This document shows, one piece after another, positions 41,926 through 55,058 of a stretch of DNA of 64,000 nt (position 1 is its first letter; the number at the start of each line of letters is the position of its first letter). The DNA comes from Periplaneta americana (taxonomy: Eukaryota; Arthropoda; Insecta; Blattodea; Blattidae). The position numbers and the translations under genes are program-made. The stretch is taken from positions 96,323,606 to 96,387,605 of the forward strand of contig NC_091132.1 of NCBI RefSeq assembly GCF_040183065.1, written 5' to 3'. Below the pieces are notes generated by a model. The model saw only the letters and a list, made by a program, of their open reading frames with translations, had not been told where the DNA came from and did no database searches.

Positions 41926-44085
41926 ATATGTGGGTATTTATAAGGGAAGTGGATAAAGTTATTATGAACATAGACTAAATTGGGCCTATATTATGTTACA
42001 TTTAACAGAGATTGTCAGTAGGTACACATGAATCTTATCTTGTCAGATGGTCAGACAGTCTGATTTCTACAGATCATCACTGGCACTTGAAAATGAATGA
42101 CCAATATGAAGTGAGCTTTGTTAACTGAAGCTTTTCGATTTTCACGCATTCTTGATATCTTCCTGCGCCTTTTAAGAAGTACCGAATCTCCCAGATTCCT
42201 GCTTGCTTTACTACTTTATAACTGCTCTTGCATATAAAGATCTATGAGGAACTGCATACTTGCACATTACTATAAAGGTATGCAGTAGTGCATGGATTTG
42301 AAGGTTTGAAAGGAATGCGTAGTTTGGCAGATAGTGGGACCGACTTAGCTGGGCTGCACAATCGGCATGCAACTCATTCCATCACGGGTGCACAAAAAGT
42401 CTCTTCGAATTGAAGTCCTTAGAGATTCTGCATGTCCCGCCTGATAAGTAATGGGAGATTATTACGCTGTGGAACGGAGCGCGTATGAAATGCAAGGCAG
42501 ACCCTGATAAGCTACCAGTGGAGTCGCACAGTACAATAATCACCTACTTCTGTATCTCTGTATCTTCTCATGCGCCAACACACTGTAAAGCTCGATTCAA
42601 CGATATTGGCACTTGTCCTTGCTTCTTTAGCTAGTCGGCGTGGAAAAGAAATGTTTTCTAATGACAAATTGAATTTGTAGATCAGGTTTGTTCGAAGCAG
42701 GAAATGTAATGCAATTTTAAATTATTTGTAAATTTTATTGGTCACGAAATCGAAGTGGATCCCAATTTAAATAAAACCTAACATATTCTTTCCCTTCTGT
42801 TCAGCTCAAGTTTACAATAGTGTTGAATTTCTCGAAAAATTAGTAAATAAAATCTATAATCATTTCGGCCGTACTAAAATTTATATTATACCGTCATGAA
42901 GACTAATAATCTCATTGTAATGAAGTACGAAAATTTACCGTTCTATTTTTTTAAATAAAAAACTTCGACAATAGTCACGTTTCAACAGAATTTAGTTTAA
43001 TTTCAAGAATTGGTAATGAAATTAAAATTGTAAAATATTTATAAATAAAACATAACCTATATATTTTCATCTCCCTTCATAAAATTCATAATGTAGTTAC
43101 TATACTGTAATACAGGCGTTATGCTAATAATTGTTTGCTGAGTCCTATACTCAGTAACATTAGTTTCAGATAATGTGTACATTTTTTTAAAGAGGCTCTT
43201 CATATCTTTACTATTTATCTTTCACTTTAGATTCCAACATTTCTTTCGGTGCGACGACGAAAGGATTCCCAATTCTGCTTTCAAAGAGTGGCGCTAACTT
43301 ATATGGGCTCGTGGGATCCGAACCCACCCAATAATTTATCGTGTTATTATTATAATTATAACATTTAACTTATACCTCAAATGTTTGAGCCAACCCAGTG
43401 ATTTCTAAAAGTTGGCGCCACTGCTTTCAATAGTTCCAAACATGTTTTGTTCTGTGGACAGGCGTTTTCATAATGTAGTTCCAAAGTGAAACGAGTATTT
43501 TGTAATAGCACGTATTTCGTACTAGCGTATTTTGGGGCGTAGTATTCCAAGGTGCTGTTATGTTTTGGAACAGTTCCAAAATAACCGTTACGTTATTTTT
43601 CCCCACTTCTACTGTTTAGCCAACCAACAGTCTAAGGTTTTATAGTAACGGGATGTGCGGAATAATATTGTGTTATATGTTGCTGTGAATTTAACATTTT
43701 AGCGAGATGCTAATTAGCCATGTCAGCAGTGCAATCTAAATTAGGCTCCAAAACACTGCATAGTCACCGTTGTAGGTTGAATGTCGTCATCCGCAATAAT
43801 ATCAGATCCACCAGCACTTAAGTATTATCTGTAGTAGAAGACCTATTAACAGGATCGTCATTATTACTAATACATATTTACTTTCACTTTGTTCTATACT
43901 TTAAGAAAAGAAAGAAAGGAACGGATATCTCACGAGCTCATTGTCACATGACATGAATTGAATGAACTCTCTAGCAAATTTTCCAGGCTTCTCCTAATTC
44001 TTTCTTACCCATAAAAAATATATATCATAATGACTGCCTATATTTAGAAACATAAAGTTTACATAAATGAAAATTTCTACATATA

Positions 44086-44865
44086 CAGGATGAGTCATAA
44101 TTATGTATTATAAAGTATTGATGAGTATTCTATACATATATTTTGTCGTATAAACGTATAGCTGATACTGCATTGTTATCAAGATATGGCAACATTGCGT
44201 TGTCAAAGCTAGTCTACCAATTACCCGTGGCTAAAATCGGATCTAACAGCCGGTGTTGTTTTGTGGTTAAAAATAGATGTATTCATAGTTGGCAAAAAGA
44301 GATGTATTCATAGTCGGCCATGTCTTGTAGTTATGTTGATGTTTTGTTCAGTATTGTAACTGAGATTAGTGTTATTTTTACTTTACTGAATTGCATAACA
44401 TAGCATACAGAATGGGGGAACCAGACATAAACAGTGAAATGACCGATATGATCTTGATGTAAGGTGAAGTAAGAAACAATTCTGCTGCTGCCCGACGACA
44501 CCCAACTCCAAAAACATTTGTAGCAGTGGAACGTCGCCTTAGGGAAACCGGTCGCTTTGCACCTGTGATGAACAATGCCGGTATCCCCAATTACAACTCA
44601 TGCAGATATTAATGGAGAACTGATGTTGCGAATGTACTTTCTCAATAGCATTTGGATTCTGGTATGCCCAGACATGCTGGTTGTGGCGATTGAAGATACC
44701 ATTTCCGGTGAATGTTGCTTCATCTAGTACCAGTTTTGAAATAACGCAATGTAGCCATCTTGATAACAAGCAGTATCGGCTATACGTTTATATGAAAAAA
44801 TATGTTTGTTTTGGTGTATTGAATACTTTGCAATACTTTATAGTACATAATTATGACTCAGTCTG
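44086..44865. mobile_element. Scrambled Tc1/mariner-like element with TA duplication
   Basis: 780 bp between TA dinucleotides, with ~120-bp inverted repeats starting CAGGATGAGTCATAATTATG (left) and CAGACTGAGTCATAATTATG (right, complement). The interior joins an N-terminal transposase piece on the plus strand (44412-44590; NNSAAARRHPTPKTFVAVER, RLRETGRFAPV) to a catalytic-domain piece on the minus strand (44600-44769; KLVLDEATFTGNGIFNRHNQ, HVWAYQNPNA). The minus piece matches LVLFTDEAQFTRDGI…NQHVWAYENP of the intact DD41D protein. An inversion or template switch with internal deletion must have created it. Confidence 0.85.
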
Positions 44866-45109
44866 TAAGTATATGAGTAGCTTAATATCAAAGGCGGACA
44901 TCTGACCTTCAGATGAAATTTAGATAATGTGGATTCTTATACATTTGTTTCATGCTTTTTTCAGTTATGGTGAAACTATATACAAACTCTAACACTACAT
45001 TTATAAAAATAAATTGTTTTAAAATACTACAAAGAACACTGCGAAACAAAAAAGTGCCTCTAGATGAAAACTGTGGAGACGACAGATGTCCGTCTTTTAT
45101 ATTAAACTA

Positions 45110-45111
<2 letters not shown>
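44866..45111. other. Unassigned spacer
   Basis: No feature seen. Confidence 0.4.

Positions 45112-45194
<83 letters not shown>
45112..45194. repeat. (AT)n microsatellite
   Basis: About 41 AT units, directly left of a minus-strand SINE and so at the 3' end of that SINE. Confidence 0.95.
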
Positions 45195-45198
<4 letters not shown>

Positions 45199-45200
45199 TT

Positions 45201-45454
45201 TTTTTGATTGGTTATTTAACGACTCTACATATCAACTACTATTAGCATCGATGGGCATAGTGATAGAAAGATGGTATTTGGCGAGATGAGGCCGAAGATT
45301 CGCCATAGATTACCTGACATTTGCCTTGCGGTTGGGGAAATCCTCGGAAAAAGCGCAACCAGATAATCAGGCCAAGTGGGAATCGAAGCCACGCCCGAAC
45401 GCAACTCCGAATCTGCAGGTAATGGCCTCAGTCGACTGAGCTACGCCGGTGGCT
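45201..45454 (-). mobile_element. tRNA-derived SINE, copy 3
   Basis: The complement shows the head agctcagtcgactgaggcc-like A box, B box GGCTTCGATTCCCAC, body ggttgcgctttttccgagga, ccaaccgcaaggcaaatg, and tail …gttaaataaccaat. Same family as 29550-29796 and 34131-34379. Confidence 0.9.
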
Positions 45455-45798
45455 GATTTCTATATTAATTTGCAATATACTGTTAGGAGAAATAGAGTGG
45501 AAAAATGGTAGAGTGTATGCTGGCATGTGCACAAAATTGAGGAACAACATTGTAATAACAACAACACGTTGTAGTGGAAAACAATTGAACAGTTTCTGAT
45601 TGAAGGTATAGCAGATCGTAGTGACAATTCGACTGAGGAAGAGCCCTAATCAGAGGACTCGAGTGAGGAAGAGACAATATCTTATGTTGAGCAACTTGGT
45701 TAATTGTGGATGACTGAAAGATAATGAATTATATTACTGTACAATAATACCGTGTACTTAGGCCTATAAGTATAATAATTTGCATAATAGTAACACAT

Positions 45799-45848
<50 letters not shown>

Positions 45849-46294
45849 GTAGTGATTTTTAAGACGGAATGTACCACGTCATTTTAGGTGTTATGACTGT
45901 GCGGTCTGACCTGTGCGACCCAGCCCGTCCGTGCTTCGCCAGTAGTGATGAGTATAGTACTTTAGTAACTCGTTCTTATCGTATCTACTTAATTTTTGCA
46001 AAGGCCAAAGTCCCAGAATCAAACTGTACACAATGTTTATGAAGCTAATATGGATGTAATGGCAGAGACTCTTTCTGAAATAAACGTTAGAACCTTTTCA
46101 TGATACTTGCATAATTACATTTACATCCTTTGAATGATGTTCTGAGTTTTGAGAACACGACGAATGCAATAGATATCACAGCATAAGCAACAGGAACCAA
46201 TTAACTGCCTTCTTCTTGATTCTGAGACCGTACACGACGGATTCTCTGAAGCAAACGTTTAAAAATATCCAGGTAGTTTTCTTCTTCTTGAGAT
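45455..46294. other. Unassigned, with a TA microsatellite at 45802-45847
   Basis: Contains a (TA)n run of about 23 units. Otherwise nothing recognised. Confidence 0.5.
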
Positions 46295-46560
46295 GTCTAT
46301 CCGTTCCGTATGTTGGCGATCATGATTTTATTAACGGCTTCTGTGAAGAGTCCTATAAAGGATTTCTTGAACCATGATGTAAGGTTCTTCAACCATGATA
46401 TTCGTCTTCTGCCGATGTCTCACCTCCCTTCAGCTTTAGGGCTACTCTGAAGAATATTTTCAAGTAGCTGGTATCTTTTTCCACTTCTCATTAAATGGCC
46501 GAAATACTGAAATAGATAACAGTAACTATCTAGCCAGTGGGTACGAAATTTTGCTGGACA
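46295..46560 (-). pseudogene. LINE C-terminal fragment, second RTE-like type (LINE-C)
   Basis: The minus strand reads YLFQYFGHLMRSGKRYQLLE, NILQ and then, after a frameshift, DIGRRRISWLKNLTSWF and AVNKIMIANIRNG. The order GHxMR–KRY-LL–I-QG–EG+–GRRRISWLRNLR-W is the C-terminus of many RTE-type polyproteins. It differs clearly from LINE-A. No catalytic motif; truncated and frameshifted. Confidence 0.7.
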
Positions 46561-46909
46561 CTTCCATCGGTATCGTGAAAAAATTGTTAGCATTGTTTCG
46601 ATTTTTTTTTTTTTACAATTCTTGACTAACTCTCCGGGTTTCGAAGCATATTTTTCTGACTTCTGTTTCACACTTTATCGTTTCTTTTCGTGTTCATACA
46701 ATCGAAGTAAGAAAGATGGGTTTAGTTCTATTAGCTTTCACATGTTGCTGGAAGTGCAAAACTTCGTGCTTGTGTTGATCTTCCTTTAATGAATGCGAGA
46801 AAAACCGCCCATACACCAAATTTTTCTTAAACTTCTGACATAATTCCTGCTGAATTTGTGTTTTATTCATTTTAAGTTTTGATTTTTGAGTTATATAACT
46901 GGATATTTA
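46561..46909. other. Unassigned sequence
   Basis: May include more upstream sequence of LINE-C (a stop-free minus frame runs to 46671), without recognisable motifs. Confidence 0.35.
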
Positions 46910-47003
46910 ACCCCATTATCTCCTGGCTATGTTGTCTCACGAGTGATGCCTTATTGGTGTCACTTATGAGATTCAAACCTGTCTTCGGACAATTGACTAA
47001 AGA
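46910..47003 (+). repeat. Interspersed repeat, SINE-like, copy 2
   Basis: Second copy of 18366-18463, from ccccattatctcctgg to attgactaaag. Confidence 0.55.
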
Positions 47004-47349
47004 AAAACAACTGTTATTATTTGTGACAACGTACTTAACGGCTAAAACGCTCACGTTTGTTATAATTAGACATCGGATTTATATGCAAATACCGTACATA
47101 TTTAGTTCGTTTTTACTTGTGATATGGAATTAACTTTTGCAATATGTTTCATGTTCTTCTGTTTTTGTATGTGAAGTTTCATAGTGCATATAATTGCATA
47201 TTTCCGATGTTGCTGCTTATTTCATAATTTTCCCATGCATCGAGCATATAATGCATGTATGATTTAAATTCATAATTTTAAAATTAATATTTAAACACAT
47301 TAGTGACAAGATAATAAAATATGTATGATGTATGATATGTTCATACCTG

Positions 47350-48790
47350 CACAAGTACCTTTCAGCACTACACTCGTTTCGCTGACAACTCACTCACTGC
47401 ACTGGAACTACGACACATTTCACTGATTCTATCCTGATTTCACTAACACTTCCAAACCATTTCACTGTTCAAATACTTTGCACTGTCACTATAAACAGAA
47501 TAAAAAGCTTCACTGACAGAAACACACTTCACTTACACAACACACTTCACTGACACAACACACTTCTTCACTGAGACAACACTTCAATAACAAATATCAA
47601 TTACACCCTTTAAGTAGTGTGTATAATATACTACCGTCTATTAGTAAAATCCTTAAGTCTATTTTTAAATGCATTTTTGGTTATTGGTAAAGCCTTTAGT
47701 AAGTCTGCAGGTAAAGCATTCCAGTCCCTGATAGTACGATTGAGAAAATAAAACTTTGCAGTGTCCGTCCTCTGTCTTCTTTCCCTCAACTTATATGAGT
47801 GGTCGTTCCTTGAAGAGTAATTTGGCGGATGCAACCTATTTTTTATTTCTCTCCAGGCAAGCTTACTTCTGTATGTTTGAACATTGCACATAATCGAATT
47901 CGCGTTCTCCTGTCCGTTAGTGTATCCCATTTTAATGATGAATTATTACGACAACACTTGAGAGCCCGTTTTTTTAATCTTTTCCAGTGTCTTAATATGT
48001 TCTAATCTGTAAGGATCCCAACATGCAGCACCACATTCCATTACTGGACGTACTAGTGATTTGTATGCAATCTCTTTGGATTTATCACAGCCTTTTCACA
48101 AAGTGTAACGCTCTCCATGCTTTTCCCGCTGTGTCAGTAACGTGTTCCCCCCAGCCGAGATCACTGCTAAATGTTATTCCTAGGTATTTACATTTGTAAC
48201 TTCGGGAAAGGTTTCACCCCCTAATATATACGATGCGGTTATTTTATTTCTTTTTCTTGTAAAGCTAATGGCTTTGCTCTTTAGAGAATTTATTTTCATT
48301 TTGTTGGCTATCGCCCAATCATTTATTCTATTGAGGTCATTCTGAAGAAGAGTAGTATCTTCATAACTTTTTATTTACCTATATACGATACAATCATCCG
48401 CGAATAAGCGAACCCTTGGCAAGATGTTAATTGGCAGATCATTTACAAAAACCAGAAATAGAAGAGGCCCCAAGACACTCCCCTTTCGGACTCCGGAAGT
48501 AATTTCAATTGGGTTCGATAATTCTTCCCCCGTCCGTACGCTCTGAGTGCGACAAGTTAAAAATTCCTTGATCCACTGGAATACTCTGAAGTCAATCCCC
48601 AATGATTGTAGTTTAACCGACAATAAATCGTGTGGGACTACATCGAATGCGCGTGAAAAGTGAATAATCACTGCATCTACTTGGCTATTTGAATCTATTC
48701 CATCTGCTAAATCCTGAAATACAGTTACTAATTGACTCTGACATGAGTAGCCCCCCGAAATACATGCTGACAGTTATGTAACCAATTTGA
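47350..48790 (-). mobile_element. LINE-D, 5'-truncated, CR1/Jockey-group non-LTR retrotransposon
   Basis: Covers the second half of the reverse transcriptase, the C-terminal region and a 3' UTR. The UTR (about 47350-47630) contains a ~18-bp periodicity around gtgttgtgtcagtgaa on the minus strand, in line with 3' UTR repeats of this element type. The coding remnant is described separately. Confidence 0.75.
47631..48760 (-). pseudogene. LINE-D reverse transcriptase remnant
   Basis: Reads in order FSRAFDVVPHDLLSVKLQSL (palm motif A region), SNPIEITSGVRKGSVLGPLL (normally SGVPQGS), LFADDCIVYR (catalytic xADD intact), a stop, LLQNDLNRINDWAIANKMKI, SKAISFTRKRNKI, a one-base frameshift, CKYLGITFSSDLGWGEHVTD, SLVRPVMECGAACWDPYR, another shift, and finally RRQRTDTAKFYFLNRTIRDW with NALPADLL. 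This is the standard non-LTR reverse-transcriptase and C-terminal order. At least one stop and two frameshifts; the endonuclease is missing. Confidence 0.85.
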
Positions 48791-48836
48791 ATCATTCCAA
48801 TGCTGCCTTAGATAAGTAGAAATCAAGTGTAGACCT

Positions 48837-48841
<5 letters not shown>

Positions 48842-48891
<50 letters not shown>
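48842..48891. repeat. (AAT)n microsatellite
   Basis: About 16 AAT units. Confidence 0.95.
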
Positions 48892-48995
48892 ATTAAACAA
48901 TGTACTATTAAGAGGACAAATAAAGAACTTTATGAATCACAGGAAATTAACAGTTAACTGGTATATTGTACCTATATAACAATATACATCTTATC

Positions 48996-49035
48996 TGAGG
49001 GCGGCAATGAACCTTCGGGTTCCTTAAAAGCCATA
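48996..49035 (+). mobile_element. LINE-A 3' tail, minimal copy
   Basis: Only the last ~40 bp (gagggcggcaatgaacc, gggttccttaaaagcca, taagtaa), the shortest LINE-A copy in the window. Confidence 0.75.
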
Positions 49036-49235
49036 AGTAAGTAATTCTTTATGGTCTTGGGATCCAACATAGCGCAAAGCTCGTACACTGTTCGCCACCA
49101 TTTCTGTACCTGTACGACGGAAATCCAAATTTTGTGATGGGCGACCAACTGAGCTCTTTCTTGCAGTATCATGCGATGCGCTGTTTTGGGTCACTTTGTA
49201 TCACTCTAAAGAAAATATTCTGTAAGTTTCATGAC

Positions 49236-49413
49236 AATACATTAATACATACATACATACATACATACATACATACATACATACATACATACATACATAC
49301 ATACATACATACATACATACATACATACATACATACATACATACATACATACATACATACATACATACATACATACATACATACATACATACATACATAC
49401 ATACATACATACA
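49236..49413. repeat. (CATA)n microsatellite
   Basis: About 42 tetranucleotide units; the frames rich in Tyr-Ile-His-Thr or Val-Cys-Met across it are products of the repeat. The complementary repeat occurs at 55059-55225. Confidence 0.95.
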
Positions 49414-52204
49414 ACATTTATTAGCGATTTCTAATATGGAGTTACTTTCCGCCCACACTGTATGTTATGTGATAAAGTAGGTTATACAGGGTAAGCCAGT
49501 TGTCGGTAATTCAGGGCTCAATATAATATCAAAACATCCTTGCAGTCCGTTACCTGGCGTGGACGCTTCATAACGTAGGCTAAGTGCATTACATTCTTGT
49601 AAAAACCCACGCATTCGATGCTGTAGGCTATGTTACGTTGTTAGTGTAAGATAATCATCTGTTATGCCACATCATCTCATCATCTGTCATTATTCCACAC
49701 GTGTCTATGCATGCCACATTTTTCGGCGCCAACATATAATAAGACTAATCGAGGATCGGAGCGCGTAGACCGATTATTTAGTCCTGACAACTCGACGACG
49801 CGAAAGAGGGGAAATAATAGGAGTAGTGGGGAGGCTCCAGAGTAGAGATAAGGGCGAGCGGTCAGTAAAGGAATGCAGTACAGCTTAACTGTACTGGAAA
49901 CATACAGCTCTACCTCACGCATGACATCCGATCGCTCTGAAGGCAAGCAACAGACTAATCCAAACACCCCTTGTAACTAAATGGACTCGCCTGACCCAGA
50001 CGCACATTGCCAGCGACTGTCAGGAGTAAATAATCGTACTTGTACTTTGCGGTATGTTTATTGATATACGGAGTTTACTTATATGGAATAAGAATTAGTG
50101 TACGTTTTCCATTGAATCGCCTCCTCCCCTAATTCATTGCTGTGTATGTGTAAGTCCTACAACAGGAGGAGGTACCAAAAAAAGAATACAAAAACAGCTC
50201 GAAATCCCATGTAAGAGAAATAACATAAGAAATCCAAAGAGATATTGGATTTAAACGATAACAAACGAACGGTTTTGCAAACCCACAGACACATGGATTT
50301 TTTACTGCCTAAAGCGGGACTTGAATACACTTAATCTTTTCATTTTGAGTACAAATAATCAACCGGTGGTCGCTAACAGAACAGGTCACGAGTTGTGCAA
50401 ATGAACTTGTCTATGTGACGTTCCTCGTTAAGCCGTCTTGTTAGTCACAAGGTCGTGACTGCATCGTCATAGATTTAAAATAACACCAATTTTATATTTC
50501 CTTAATGAATCACCATGCCGAGGCGATTTCTGAACCGGTAAAATACATTGGATTGCAGAGTTTACACTTCCTGTGAGCTAATTGCTCCAGCAATTAAAAT
50601 GTTCATTAAAATCATGGATGTGCATTCCCGTTTCATATTACAAGGAAGTAGGTCCAGTTTGAACATTGATCATGAAACTGATGTCAACCATGTCCTAACT
50701 TTAGGGTCTATGTTCAGCTTCGTTTCCCGAGACCCTGTTCATTGTAATACTAATTGAATAGTACCACCCGTGGATATTGTAATTAATGACCTTATTGTAC
50801 AGAGATTCACAACGTAACACAGCTTCAAAACCATATTTATTCTCTTGTTTGTTTACACATGTATTTATTTATACATATCGCCATCAACAAACAAGAATAT
50901 TTAGACATATCAAAACATATATCAGTGTTGTAATAAAAATCACACAAAATGTAAAACAAAAAAATTAATCTACGTAATGAATCTCATTATTCGCGTAATG
51001 CGTTCAAAACGACTCGGTTGTTATTCGTATAATATAATTCAGTTTCCTCATTAAAGTGATTTTTTATTAGGCCATTGGTTGAGCAAACTGAATTATATTG
51101 TATGACTAGCAATCAAGTCTCGCAGTAGACCACTTCTTGAGGAGGTTTTACTCCTGAAAATTGTTCAAAATATTTCACTGTTCAGTGTCATGTTAGGAGC
51201 ACTAATTAAAAGAATGGTTTGTGAGTGTAATAATTTAATAAAGATACAGTGTTGTAAACATAATAGACTATTAGTAGGTATTAATATTGGTAAATAGTTT
51301 CATAAAACATATCATCACCACATGAATCATTAGGGTATATTTTAGATGCATATTGTCGTAATAAAGGATATTTTAGTGTAAGTTTAATATTATTTCATTA
51401 TATTAATAGAATGTTCCTTATTCAATTTTTTTTCGAAAACTCTTATAAATTCCTACATAGAAGATTTGAAATTCTAAAAAAAGTCCTATAACATCGGTTG
51501 AAAAAAACCTAATTTTAGTTTCTTAAAACCTACAAGTGCGGTGGTTTTATATAACGATGTTTCCGAATTGGCTCCCAATTTCCAAATTAGCTCCTAGTAT
51601 ATATTCCGAATTTGCAAGTTGGTTCCTGATTTACATTCGAATTGCGTCGGAAACTGCTATTCTGCATCGACCCCGACTGTATCAACATTTTCCTTCTCCG
51701 TTTAACAAATTTAGAATTGTCTATTACGTAGGTCTAGTTAAAAGTATTATTAGAATTGTACAGTACTTCAGCCATTGGCTTGGTCTTCTTTATATTCGGT
51801 AAAGTCTTAAAACTCATTTTTTTTAAAACTGCATAGAGTAATATCACGGCCTCTGTATTCTTCCATAACACTTTTAAGAAATTTCTCTTCTTCAAGTTAT
51901 TGTTTGTTTGTGTACCGCTTCCTACTGTTCAGTTTGATATATGTGCTATTTTTGATAGAAATTGAAACATCAACAAAGTTAAAAATATTAGGATGAGCGG
52001 AATAAAATTGAGAATTCGACTACGAATGGAACTGAACTGGTTGAACTCATTCCAATAAAACATGCCAGTGTGTGGATGTACAGTGCGTGACACAACAGCG
52101 CCATCTGACTGTGCCTCTGACAGAAACATTTTATAGCTTCATTGAACTGTAAGTGACCTTTCATAGATACATTTTACAAGTCCTGAATCTCTGTGTAAGG
52201 GAGC
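49414..52204. other. Unassigned 2.8-kb stretch
   Basis: No gene. tacagggtaagccagttg near 49485 resembles a Tc1/mariner-like terminus but has no partner. A 15-bp inverted repeat (AATATAATTCAGTTT) flanks 51033-51105. Confidence 0.4.
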
Positions 52205-53880
52205 CTATTCGAACAGTAATTGCTTTTCTTGGGAGCCAATGCAAAAAAGTTTTGGGGGCCAATCCGGAGATCGAAGCCAATTCGGATGCAGTCAATGAAT
52301 ACTTTACCTCACCTCCCATTATACGGCCTGAAAAACAGTCAAAATTAAATACAATTAATACTCTCCTAGCTAATCCTCCTCCTTCTCGCGAAACATTTTT
52401 CTTCTCGCACATTACTGATTCTGAAGTAAGAAGGGTTCTTAAAAGCATTAAATCTAAAGCACAAGGCACTGATAACATAAGCATAGTCTTTATCAATAAG
52501 TTAGTCGATGTCGTGCTTCCTATAATAACCCATATTTTCAATTCTTCAATTATCACGTCTGTTTATCCGCAACTCTGGAAAACAGCTTTGGTACGCCCAC
52601 TTCCTAAAGTAAATTCACCTACTTCTGCAAAAGACTATAGGCCAATCTCCATTCTTCCCGTTTTATCTAGAGCCCTGGAACGCATCATTCATAAGCAGTT
52701 GTCAGACTACCTAATAGAATTTAATCTTTTAGACCCTTTATAATCAGGATTCAGAAATGGCCATAGCACTTCTACTGCTTTGTTGAATGTTACTGAGGAC
52801 ATATGCGCAGCCATGGATAAACGACAGGCTACTATACTAGTTTTATTGGACTTCGATCTACTATTGACTAAACTACAAACGCTACACCTTTCTGATAGTG
52901 CTATCAAATGGCTGTACTCCTACCTTACTGGCCGCCAGCAGCGTGTCATATCTAATAATCGTTTCTCATCCTGGCGTACTGTAGATACAGGAGTTCCTCA
53001 GGGATCAGTATTAGGCTCCTTGCTCTTCTCTATTTATATAAATGGAATTTCTAAATCATTTAAGCACTGCAGATATCAAATATATGCAGTCGACGTTCAA
53101 TTGTATATTTCAGCCCGTCCTGATGCGCTAAATGATAGCATTAATAGTCTTAATGAAGACCTTGATTCCATCTCTTCCTGGTCTCAACAATTTGGGCTTA
53201 ACCTAAACGCATGTAAATCACAGGCTATTCTGTTCGCGAACAGTAGATTAATTCCTGAACTCAACGAGCTGAATATTCCACCTATGAAACTGAATAAAAC
53301 AATCATCCCGTTTAGCTCTACCGTAAAAAATCTCGGAGTGCATTTCGAATCTAATCTCAATTGGGATACGCATATTAAATATACATGTAAGAAGGCATTG
53401 TCTATTCTCCATTCACTAAAAAGATTATATCATTATCCATCTAAATTAAAACAGACGCTGGTACGGACACTCATTCTACCTCACTTCGATTATTGCGACG
53501 TTTTGTTCAGTGATCTCAGGATTGATTCCGCTCAGAAACTACAGCGTGTTCATAACGCGTGCGTCCGCTTCATTTGTAATGTTCGATACTATGATCGTAT
53601 CTCACCTTCTTTCGAGAAGTTATCATGGCTTAGGTTACATGAGAGGAGAAATCTGCACTCACTTTCTCTCCTATATCGAATTATGCACACTTCATCCCCC
53701 TATTATTTATTCGCTCGTTTTCATACTCTCTCTCGCTATCATAATATCAATACTCGATCACAACGCGATAACACGCTAGAAATTCCACTTCACGTCAAGG
53801 GCTGCCGAACATTGAAATCTTTCAAATCCAAGTTAGAAAATTATCTTATGACGAGTTGCCAAACTAACTTACTATTATGA
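52205..53880 (+). pseudogene. LINE-B reverse transcriptase, CR1/Jockey group
   Basis: RNA-dependent DNA polymerase for target-primed reverse transcription. Motifs in order: VNEYFTSPP, SEVRRVLKSIKSKAQGTDNI, PLPKVNSPTSAKDYRPISIL, an in-frame TAA at 52741-52743 replacing the Q of QSGFR, FRNGHSTSTALL, VLLDFD, TGVPQGSVLGSLLFSIYING, YAVDVQLYIS, VKNLGVHFESNLNWDTHIK, and the C-terminal RTLILPHFDYCDVLF and RLHERRNLHSLSLLYRIM. The catalytic YADD is changed to YAVD (codon 53089-53091). Motif A appears to have lost about nine codons in frame near 52853. Endonuclease absent by 5' truncation. Clearly dead, though otherwise open over 366 codons downstream of the stop. Confidence 0.9.
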
Positions 53881-54169
53881 CAAGTGTTGTATTGCATGTT
53901 TCCACGTATTCACATTTTGTTTTTATGTTCTAGTGATATTTAACTTATTTTATATTTTTGTTTTCATATTTTCCGATAATGGTATATCTCTAATGTGATA
54001 AGTTGAGCTATATATAATCATAATTTTCCTTACTGTGTGTACTTAAAAATATTGTATTCATTGTATGCTTTGTATTACACTATTTTATTGCTACTATTAG
54101 TATTATTATTACTATTAGGCCTATTATTATTATTATCATTATTATTGTTACTATTCTTATTTTTTATCA

Positions 54170-54227
<58 letters not shown>

Positions 54228-54507
54228 CAATAATTGTCTTATTTTTTATACTTTGTATGCCTCATTTATTTTGACCACCTGTTCACATTTTATTATGCTT
54301 TTTTCTTTCTTTCTCTATGTTATATATTATGTCTGATTTCTTCTTCCTTGTTGTTTACATTTTATTATTATTATTATTATCTTATTCAGTTTTGTGTGTA
54401 AAATTGTAGTGTACTTTGTAAATTTGTAGTGTTTTTGTATCGCAGTTTTTACTCCTGGTTGAGTGTTAGAGAAGGCCGTATGGACTTAACTCTGCCAGGT
54501 TAAATAA

Positions 54508-54573
<66 letters not shown>
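52205..54573 (+). mobile_element. LINE-B, longest non-LTR retrotransposon copy
   Basis: Includes most of the reverse transcriptase (to 53880), a ~690-bp 3' UTR with nested (ATT)n runs (54173-54228 and others), the conserved 3' end ctcctggttgagtgttagag…ccaggttaaataaa and an (ATT)n tail at 54509-54573. The same 3' end at 20185-20396 shows that this family inserted at least twice here. The left boundary is approximate. Confidence 0.85.
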
Positions 54574-54574
<1 letters not shown>

Positions 54575-55058
54575 GAAGGATAAAAAACCATTGTATGCCC
54601 CTAAGAACTGTTAAGTAATCAAATTTGCCTGTAATCTGTCTATGAAAAAGGAGAAGATGTTTAGGTCAAGTCAGCACCAAGATATTGTCTGAAGTACAGT
54701 CATAATAATTGAAAATAGTGTGTGTTGATTGTGTAATTATATTCGTGTCATTTACACAGAAAGGCAAGGTCTTACATAGCATTTTAAACGAAGAAGTTAA
54801 ACACTAATTATTATTCTGCCTTATACAACGAAGAGAAAATTGTACATCACTATTAATAATAATAATATCCAAAACGCACAGTAGGAGATATTACCGTTAA
54901 ATGGCAGGCGATGACGGTGCTGTCCGTCACATAAAGTCGAAGACTCATAAATTAACAAACTCTTAACAGGAATACGTACGCTGATTTGAACGGCTTTCGT
55001 ATTTCTTTAGTGTTTCTCAAAGGGATAGGATTCTCAGAGCGATTAAACTGGTAAGTTG
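54574..55058. other. Unassigned sequence
   Basis: Nothing recognised. Confidence 0.4.

Larger units (their letters stand above)
39746..44085. other. Unassigned 4.3-kb stretch
   Basis: Largest featureless region of the window. It holds only a possible transposase tail (40430-40505), a GGAT microsatellite (41892-41925) and a short inverted repeat agtggcgcYaac (about 43288 and 43411). Frames up to 112 codons show no known motif. Confidence 0.4.

Noticed and set aside
49134-49458. Tyr-Ile-His-Thr and Val-Cys-Met repeat proteins, also around 54952-55389
   Set aside because: Products of CATA/GTAT tetranucleotide arrays, open in all frames.
49485-49505. Tc1/mariner-like terminus (tacagggtaagccagttg)
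   Set aside because: No matching inverted partner or transposase piece within reach; a lone end is not enough to call an element.
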